Below are positions 30,381 through 35,511 of a DNA stretch of 35,511 nucleotides, piece after piece. The position numbers and the translations under genes are program-made. This DNA comes from Pseudomonadota bacterium (GTDB taxonomy: Bacteria; Pseudomonadota; Gammaproteobacteria; Burkholderiales; Rhodocyclaceae): assembly GCA_029780075.1 (NCBI GenBank), contig JAKOZI010000137.1, positions 1 through 35,511 of the forward strand, read 5' to 3'. Position 1 is the first letter of the stretch, and every line of letters starts with the position of its first letter. The notes under the pieces were generated by a model that saw only the letters and a list, made by a program, of their open reading frames with translations, did not search any database and had not been told where the DNA came from.

Positions 30381-32152
30381 GTCCGACTAACGAGACGGAA
30401 GAGGCGCGACCCGCGCGTACCCTCGCCGGCGCCCCTCCGGCGCGCGGCTGGCGCGCGGTCTTTCCACCGGCGCAGTGGCTCGCCGCGTATCAGACGAGGT
30501 GGCTGGCGAACGACGCCATCGCCGGCGTGACGCTGGCGGCTTACGGCATCCCGGTGTCGCTGGCCTACGCCTCGCTCGCCGGCCTGCCGCCGCAATACGG
30601 CATCTATTGCTATCTGGTCGGCGGCCTGTGCTATGCACTGTTTGGCTCCTCGCGCCAGTTGGCGATTGGACCCACCTCGGCAATCTCGATGCTGGTCGGC
30701 GTCACGGTTGCGGGAATGGCCGAGGGCGATCCTGCACGCTGTGCGTCGATTGCGGCCCTGACGGCGGTGGTCATCGCCGCCATGTGCGTGCTGGCGTGGC
30801 TGTTTCGCTTGAGTTCGCTGGTCAACTTCATCAGCGAAACGATTCTGCTCGGTTTCAAGGCCGGCGCGGCGCTGACCATCGCCATGACCCAGTTGCCCAA
30901 GCTGTTCGGCGTCAAGGGCGGAGGGCATGGATTCTTCGAGTCCGCCGTCACCCTTGGTAGCCAGCTCCCCGATACCAACTTCGCCGTGCTGGCTTTCGGC
31001 CTCGCCGCACTCGCCGTCTTGTTGTTGGGGGAAAGATTCCTGCCGGGCCGCCCGGTTGCCCTGTTCGTAGTGGTGATTTCGATCATTGTGTTGTCGGTAA
31101 CGCCCCTGGGTGACCTTGGTTTCAAGATCGTCGGCGCGCTGCCGCAGGGCTTACCCGACTTCAAGCTGCCGGATTTGCGCGTGCGCGACGTGGATGGGGT
31201 GATCCCGCTGGCCTTCGCGTGCCTGTTGTTGGCATATGTCGAAAGCGTTTCCGCCGCACGCGCCCTGGCTCAGGCGAACGGCTACGAGATCGATGCGCGG
31301 CAGGAACTCCTTGGTCTGGGTGCTGCGAATCTGGCGGCAGGGTTCTTCCAGGCTTACCCGGTGGCCGGTGGCCTGTCGCAGTCCTCGGTGAATGACAAGG
31401 CCGGCGCAAGAACGCCGCTCGCCCTGGTTTTTGCGTCGCTGACGATCGGCCTGTGCCTGATGTACCTGACAGGGCTGTTCTACAATCTGCCGAACGTGGT
31501 TCTCGCGGCGATCGTTCTGGTGGCCGTCAAGGGCCTGGTCAACATCGCTGAACTGCGGCACGTGTGGCGGGTCAGCCGCTTCGAATTTGGTGTCTCGATG
31601 GTCGCTTTCGCCAGCGTGCTGTTGCTCGGCATACTCAAGGGCGTGATCGTGGCGGTCCTGGTTTCGATGTTGCTGCTCATACGGCGCGCCGCGCACCCGC
31701 ATGTCGCCTTCCTCGGCCGCATCCCGGGCACCCGCAGCTACTCCGACATCGGGCGCAACCCGGATAACGAGGCGCTTCCCGGTGTGCTGATGTTCCGCGT
31801 CGAGGCGTCGCTGCTTTACTTCAACGTTGAGCACGTGCGCGACGCGGTCTCTCAGAAAATCCGCTCGACCTCTGGACCCTTGACGCTGGTGGTCTGTGAT
31901 CTGTCCACTTCACCCATGGTCGATCTTGCCGGCGCGCGCATGCTGGCGAAGCTGCATGTAGAACTCGATGCGGCCGGGATCCGCCTGCGGTTGGTGGCGG
32001 CGCATGCGGCGGTGCGCGATATCCTGCGCGCCGAAGGGTTGGAGGAAAGCGTCGGCTACTTCGGCCGCCGGATCAGGGTGGCGGATGTCATCGATGAGTT
32101 CTTGGGCGGCACGGGAACAGCGGCGTCGGCCGAGCAGAGCGCGCCGGTATAG
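30377..32152 (+). CDS. SulP-family anion transporter with STAS domain
   Basis: 591-residue SulP (SLC26-like) transporter. The membrane part (about 45-430) begins WLANDAIAGVTLAAYGIPVS and includes GLPPQYGIYCYLVGGLCYAL, FGSSRQLAIGPTSAISMLVG and PVAGGLSQSSVNDKAGARTP. The C-terminal STAS domain (about 465-580) reads LMFRVEASLLYFNVEHVRDA and VVCDLSTSPMVDLAGARML. Members carry sulfate, bicarbonate or dicarboxylates; the substrate is not evident here. ATG 30377 overlaps the DUF2252 stop (ATGA). No carbonic anhydrase or sulfate assimilation gene is next to it, leaving DUF2252 as the only coupled partner. Confidence 0.92.
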   Translation: MSPTNETEEARPARTLAGAPPARGWRAVFPPAQWLAAYQTRWLANDAIAGVTLAAYGIPVSLAYASLAGLPPQYGIYCYLVGGLCYALFGSSRQLAIGPTSAISMLVGVTVAGMAEGDPARCASIAALTAVVIAAMCVLAWLFRLSSLVNFISETILLGFKAGAALTIAMTQLPKLFGVKGGGHGFFESAVTLGSQLPDTNFAVLAFGLAALAVLLLGERFLPGRPVALFVVVISIIVLSVTPLGDLGFKIVGALPQGLPDFKLPDLRVRDVDGVIPLAFACLLLAYVESVSAARALAQANGYEIDARQELLGLGAANLAAGFFQAYPVAGGLSQSSVNDKAGARTPLALVFASLTIGLCLMYLTGLFYNLPNVVLAAIVLVAVKGLVNIAELRHVWRVSRFEFGVSMVAFASVLLLGILKGVIVAVLVSMLLLIRRAAHPHVAFLGRIPGTRSYSDIGRNPDNEALPGVLMFRVEASLLYFNVEHVRDAVSQKIRSTSGPLTLVVCDLSTSPMVDLAGARMLAKLHVELDAAGIRLRLVAAHAAVRDILRAEGLEESVGYFGRRIRVADVIDEFLGGTGTAASAEQSAPV

Positions 32153-32513
32153 GCGAGAGATGTAGCCATGGCCGCCTTTCCGTGGTGTCAACCGAATCCA
32201 TGACAAAAAACCGGCGCGTCACCGTGATTCACACGCCGTTCAACCACAAGGACCAGTTCAACAGGAATCTGCTCAAGGTCGAGTTGATGGAACGGGCGCG
32301 AAGAAGACGGGGAAACGAGTCCGCTGCGATCGCGTGTGCAGAGCTGCGAAGATTTCCGTCATCGATCGGTGTGACGATGGCGTGGCTGCGGGGTTGGGGC
32401 GCCGAAAGTGGGCGGCGAGTCTCGTGATTCTCTTTATAAGCGCAGACAGTTCGAGGCGAAAACTATGCATGCAGCACCCGACAGTGAGGGTTGATGACTA
32501 TGAATCCGATTAA
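32153..32513. other. Intergenic stretch without a supported gene
   Basis: This 361-base gap between the SulP and channel genes holds only short frames. One from 32200 (MTKNRRVTVIHTPFNHKDQF) has no ribosome site and no family I recognise; a 19-codon frame at 32500 is probably chance. No hairpin terminator was evident after the SulP stop. Confidence 0.4.
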
Positions 32514-32996
32514 ATGCCGCACCGACCGCTTGACGCTCGCTGGCAACCCCGGATGATGCACTTAAATTTCGTCAGCGCGTGTGTTCTGGTGGGGGTCACG
32601 GTCGTGGTGCATGCAGGCGGACTTGCCGCACTGCTCAGAACCTTGATCATATCGAACGCCCTACTGCTGACGCACTTTTGGCCGATTGCCTGGCTGCTTG
32701 TCCGCTTGGCGGTGGCGCTGATCCTGATCCACTTGGCCGAGATTGCCGTCTGGGGATTGTTCTATCTGTGGACGGGATGCCTGCCCGATGCCGAGTCGGC
32801 CTTCTATTTTTCTGGCGTCACCTATACGACTTTGGGTTACGGTGATCTGGTATTGCCGAAACCATGGCGGATGCTCGGACCCGTCGAGGGCTTGACAGGT
32901 ATCTTGATGTGCGGATTGTCCACGGGTTTATTCGTCGCCGTGCTCGGAAGAGTCATCGGAAGCAAGTTAAGGGGTGAACCCTCAGAATATTGCTGA
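32514..32996 (+). CDS. Two-TM potassium-channel-like protein
   Basis: 160 residues. Hydrophobic helices at about 13-35 (NFVSACVLVGVTVVVHAGG), 40-60 and 62-85 (LLVRLAVALILIHLAEIAVW) precede a pore loop with the selectivity-filter motif VTYTTLGYGDLVLP (about 101-114). A last helix follows (GLTGILMCGLSTGLFVAVLG). This is the ion-trap 2 type pore, so potassium conduction is likely. No RCK/TrkA-N domain follows. A stop codon directly before ATG 32514 sets the start; an internal Met pair at 32553 is an alternative. It lies in the same direction as SulP but 361 bases away. Confidence 0.8.
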   Translation: MPHRPLDARWQPRMMHLNFVSACVLVGVTVVVHAGGLAALLRTLIISNALLLTHFWPIAWLLVRLAVALILIHLAEIAVWGLFYLWTGCLPDAESAFYFSGVTYTTLGYGDLVLPKPWRMLGPVEGLTGILMCGLSTGLFVAVLGRVIGSKLRGEPSEYC

Positions 32997-33010
32997 AAGT
33001 CTCCCGCCTC

Positions 33011-33240
33011 CATCACAGCACCTCCTTCACCTCCTTCGCGACCTCATCGATGCCGGCATCCCGGTTCTTCTCAATGAAGTTTATGAAGTTGAAGACCCAG
33101 CGCACGATCACCCACCTCGGCAGACCGCAGCCAAAGATCAAGTCGCCCAGTGCCACGAGCCCGGTCTCCGAATCCACCCACTCCTGCAACCCGAAGTACT
33201 GGACCGCGATGGTGCCGCTAACGATACCGTTCAACGAATG
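33011..33240 (-). pseudogene. Small membrane-protein fragment, copy 1 of a dispersed repeat
   Basis: The minus strand reads GTIAVQYFGLQEWVDSETGL, VALGDLIFGCGLPRWVIVRW and VFNFINFIEKNRDAGIDEVA, ending KEVKEVL-stop at 33013. An in-frame stop lies just upstream of SLNGIVSG, so no complete gene exists. It matches copy 2 at 33927-34226 over nearly its whole length, with three extra residues (FINFI for FF) from a nine-base insertion. The family is unknown to me; a Gly-rich hydrophobic segment suggests a membrane span. It abuts the 3' end of the 33247-33750 gene. Confidence 0.55.
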
Positions 33241-33246
33241 GCTTGC

Positions 33247-33750
33247 TCACGTATCGGACCGGTGCTTCTTCAGGCGCAGCACCCGATTGGTCAGCGCACG
33301 GGCCACGGCGTAGGGGATGCTGACAAGAATCGGGCCGACCACCAACGCCGCACCGGGATGCACCTGCCTATAGATGAGCAGTTGCGCCACAGCATCCAGC
33401 ACAATCCCCATGGCAACCAGGTTGCGAATATCTGCTGTACCGCTGCGTAGCAGTTCCATGCGATTATCACCGGCCATGAGCAAACCATACAAATACGGTG
33501 CTCTCCCTGCACGGGCATCTATTAGGCCGCTACGCCACCCGAGGACAATGGCAACTAATGGCTGAAGGACAAACCGGAACCGCCCAGGACCAGTAAGACG
33601 CTGCGGCAGTTCGTCAATAAACTGTCGTGAAAAAAGATATACACGGCCGGTCTCGATAGTGTCGTACACGGCTGCCGGAAGTGCAGCTAGAAGAATTAGC
33701 ACGGCCGCTGCGGTCATGGTGGTGTTGATAGTAGGGCGCGTGACCTTCAT
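33247..33750 (-). CDS. Small membrane protein of unknown function
   Basis: 167 residues from the ATG at 33750, which has GGGAG six bases upstream. Hydrophobic segments: MTAAAVLILLAALPAAVYDT near the N-terminus, FVLQPLVAIVLGWRSGL in the middle, RNLVAMGIVLDAVAQLLIYR and VVGPILVSIPYAVARAL near the C-terminus, with a basic tail (RVLRLKKHRSDT). So about four membrane spans. I do not recognise the family. It is read convergently with the potassium-channel-like gene and is surrounded by the two repeat copies. Confidence 0.6.
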   Translation of the reverse strand: MKVTRPTINTTMTAAAVLILLAALPAAVYDTIETGRVYLFSRQFIDELPQRLTGPGRFRFVLQPLVAIVLGWRSGLIDARAGRAPYLYGLLMAGDNRMELLRSGTADIRNLVAMGIVLDAVAQLLIYRQVHPGAALVVGPILVSIPYAVARALTNRVLRLKKHRSDT

Positions 33751-33926
33751 CCTTGGCTCCCGCAAATTTGCTCCGCGCACTGTCCCAAGAAGAGGCGATG
33801 CGCCTCTATCTGACTGTGCAGAAATCGTACTTGCATAATTGGTGGACTGCTGGCCGCGGTCCACAGGCCAGTATTGGAATGAGCCTATGCCGCCGGTCCG
33901 ATCATCGTAATGAACTCCTGCACGTT

Positions 33927-34226
33927 CATCACAGCACTTCCCTCACTTCCTTGGCCACCTCATCGATCCCGGCATCCCGATTCTTATCGAAGAAGTTGAA
34001 GACCCAGCGCACGATCGCCCAGCCGGGTAGCCCACAACCGAAGATCAAGCCGCCCAGCGCCACGAGGCCGGTCACCGACTCCACTCACTCCTGCAGTCCG
34101 AAGTACTGCACGGCCATCGCCCCGCCACCGATCTCGGTGACCACGGTGCTGATCACCCCGACCGCCCACTCGCGCGTCGAGCGCGTGTCATCAAAACAAA
34201 GGAGAATGGCGAGCAGGGGTCTGAGC
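33927..34226 (-). pseudogene. Small membrane-protein fragment, copy 2 with in-frame stop, cut by ISAs1
   Basis: The minus strand reads LRPLLAILLCFDDTRSTREW, AVGVISTVVTEIGGGAMAVQ, YFGLQE, then TGA where copy 1 has TGG (Trp). In the same frame it continues VESVTGLVALGGLIFGCGLP, GWAIVRWVFNFFDKNRDAGI and ends DEVAKEVREVL. The 5' side stops at the left inverted repeat of the ISAs1 element (34227), so the gene was truncated by that insertion or by an associated deletion. The matched 3' flank also starts with CATCACAGCAC, as in copy 1. Confidence 0.6.
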
Positions 34227-35510
34227 CAGGGCCTTGACACTCGGATGACATAGTTGCTTTCATCATATCTGGTGAAGATAAAACCATTAACATTTATGGT
34301 GTTATGACTTTGTCTTGTAAACCCGCGAGAAGTCGGGTCTACTCTCGTCTTTTGGGCATGAGAAATGACCATGACAAAGGTGGCAAGCCTGGTAGGCTGT
34401 TTGGGTGACATCGACGATCCGCGCAAAGCCAGCAACGGGACACTGCACGACTTCCTGGAGATTCTCGTGATTGCCATTTCCGCCGTCCTCACCGACGGTG
34501 ACACGATCGAAGACATCGCCGAGTGGGGGCGTACGAAGGAAGCGTGGTTGCGTGAATTCCTGGTGCTCAAGAATGGGGTTCCATCGGGGAAGACTTTTCT
34601 GCGAATCTTCCAGGCTCTCGACCCGAAACAGTTCGAGACGGCGTTCCGCCGCTGGGTGTCGGGGGTGGTCGGTGCACTGAAAGGCGTCATGGCGGTCGAT
34701 GGCAAAACGGTGCGTGGGTCAGGCAGTGGTGGCGAGAGCGCCATTCACATGGTCAGCGCCTTCGCGACGGAACTGGGTCTTGTTCTCGGCCAGGAAATGG
34801 TGGCCAGCAAGAGCAATGAGATCACCGCCATTCCGGAGCTTCTCAAGGCGCTTTATATCCATGGGTTGCTGGTCAGCATCGACGCCATGGGGTGCCAGAA
34901 GAGTTTCGCCCGCCAGATTACGGACCAAGGCGGCGACTACCTGCTGGCGGTCAAAGGCAATCAGCCGAGTCTCTTGGCAGCCATCGAGACGGAATTCATT
35001 GACCAGTCCACATCGGAGGAGGTCGACCGCCACCGCCAGATCCACAAGTCCCATGGTCGAATCGTCGCTCAAATTGCCTCGGTGCTGCCCGTGAAAGGGG
35101 TCGTCGATCTTGCCGATTGGCCCCAATGCAAGAGGATCGGTTTGATCGATTCCCTGCGCAAGATCGGCGACAACGAGTCGAAACTTGAACGGCGCTACTA
35201 CATCATCTCTCGTGAATTGACCGCCAAAGCATTCGCGGCTGCGGCGCGAGGCCACTGGGCCATCGAGAACCGACTCCACTGGGTGCTCGACGTCACCTTC
35301 GACGAGGATGCCAGCACCGTGCGCAAGGACAACGCCCCACAAAATTTCTCCCTCCTCAAGAAGATCGTGCTCAACCTGCTGCGCTTGGATACCACCGACA
35401 AGACCAAATGCAGCTTGCGCATGAAGCGCAAGAAAGCCGCGTGGGATGACAACATCCGGGTCAAGCTCCTGGGCCTCTCGCCGCTATGACAACCGAGTGG
35501 CAAGGCCCTG
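34227..35510 (+). mobile_element. ISAs1-family insertion sequence
   Basis: Imperfect terminal inverted repeats bound a 1284-base element. The left end CAGGGCCTTGACACTCGG begins at 34227; the right end, read as reverse complement, is CAGGGCCTTGCCACTCGG from 35510. Over the 27 bases ending CATAG there are three mismatches. It contains one full-length transposase gene. Target-site duplication cannot be tested because the window ends one base after the right repeat. Size and repeats fit the ISAs1 family. Confidence 0.85.
34365..35489 (+). CDS. ISAs1-family DDE transposase
   Basis: 374-residue transposase. The N-terminal DDE-associated region has LGDIDDPRKASNGTLHDFLE and LVIAISAVLTDGDTIEDIAE. The catalytic triad is visible as Asp112 (AVDGKTVRG), Asp173 (SIDAMGCQKSFA) and Glu301 (HWAIENRLHWVLDV). 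Spacing, the DYLLAVKGNQP segment and the C-terminal NFSLLKKIVLNLLR are typical of ISAs1/H-repeat transposases. ATG 34365 is used; a second ATG two codons on is equally possible. The frame is complete, so the element may be active. Confidence 0.93.
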   Translation: MTMTKVASLVGCLGDIDDPRKASNGTLHDFLEILVIAISAVLTDGDTIEDIAEWGRTKEAWLREFLVLKNGVPSGKTFLRIFQALDPKQFETAFRRWVSGVVGALKGVMAVDGKTVRGSGSGGESAIHMVSAFATELGLVLGQEMVASKSNEITAIPELLKALYIHGLLVSIDAMGCQKSFARQITDQGGDYLLAVKGNQPSLLAAIETEFIDQSTSEEVDRHRQIHKSHGRIVAQIASVLPVKGVVDLADWPQCKRIGLIDSLRKIGDNESKLERRYYIISRELTAKAFAAAARGHWAIENRLHWVLDVTFDEDASTVRKDNAPQNFSLLKKIVLNLLRLDTTDKTKCSLRMKRKKAAWDDNIRVKLLGLSPL

Positions 35511-35511
35511 A

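Noticed and set aside
32182-32427. 82-codon plus-strand frame after SulP
   Set aside because: No ribosome site, no recognised family and an Arg-rich composition; treated as non-coding.

Overview
The window reads as a high-GC betaproteobacterial chromosome segment, most likely Rhodocyclales (Accumulibacter/Azonexus/Dechloromonas-like). The argS–SPOR–dsbA order, the O2-independent ubiquinone genes ubiU/V/T, a leucine/isovalerate (liu) cluster and a two-gene egtD/egtB ergothioneine set all fit such a bacterium. The taxonomic call is inference; no rRNA, tRNA or CRISPR array was seen. The window ends one base after the right inverted repeat of an ISAs1-family element, which suggests a contig broken at a repeat.

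Layout. 1-3327 (+): 3' end of argS, an FtsN-like SPOR protein, dsbA and a short-chain dehydrogenase (SDR). 3396-4121 (-): a second SDR, divergent from a BtuF-like binding protein (4158). 5057-8428 (+): ubiU, ubiV, ubiT and a DMT-family exporter. 19622-8385 (-): a long run of minus-strand genes: hydroxypyruvate isomerase-like protein, HCCA-isomerase/DsbA-like protein, liuB, liuC, liuD, liuE, two tandem DUF1289 genes, an MBL-fold hydrolase, then a phnD-phnE-phnC-type ABC importer. The importer's last gene runs 44 bases into the convergent DMT gene.

19623-21284 is gene-poor and decayed: a glycosyltransferase-4 remnant, one intact 116-codon orphan gene and two GC-rich hairpins. 21285-26019 carries a DUF255/YyaL thioredoxin-fold protein divergent from egtD-egtB.

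26020-28800 is a graveyard of truncated genes. From left to right it holds a DruA/DUF4338 fragment fused to the 3' end of a frameshifted 'neuromedin U'-type outer-membrane protein, a terminator and the 3' end of another gene (probably NHL/Vgb-like), a serine recombinase with an internal deletion plus its small upstream partner, a patatin C-terminal fragment, and a membrane protein with an internal deletion.

28956-32152 is an intact two-gene operon: DUF2252 (kinase-like motifs) and a SulP-STAS anion transporter joined by an ATGA overlap. A 2-TM potassium-channel-like gene and a small membrane protein follow. Beside them lie two homologous copies of a small membrane-protein fragment (33011 and 33927); the second carries an in-frame stop and is cut by the ISAs1 element at 34227-35510. 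A possible third relative lies at about 20500.

How it works together: the left part is housekeeping (tRNA charging, envelope, disulfide formation, ubiquinone) and central catabolism (leucine to acetoacetate and acetyl-CoA). The right part is accessory DNA shaped by recombination and IS activity. The most useful leads are the DUF2252-SulP pair, the mosaic graveyard with its DruA and recombinase scars, the repeated membrane-protein fragment, the tandem DUF1289 pair, and a C8/G9 hairpin just inside the SPOR gene.
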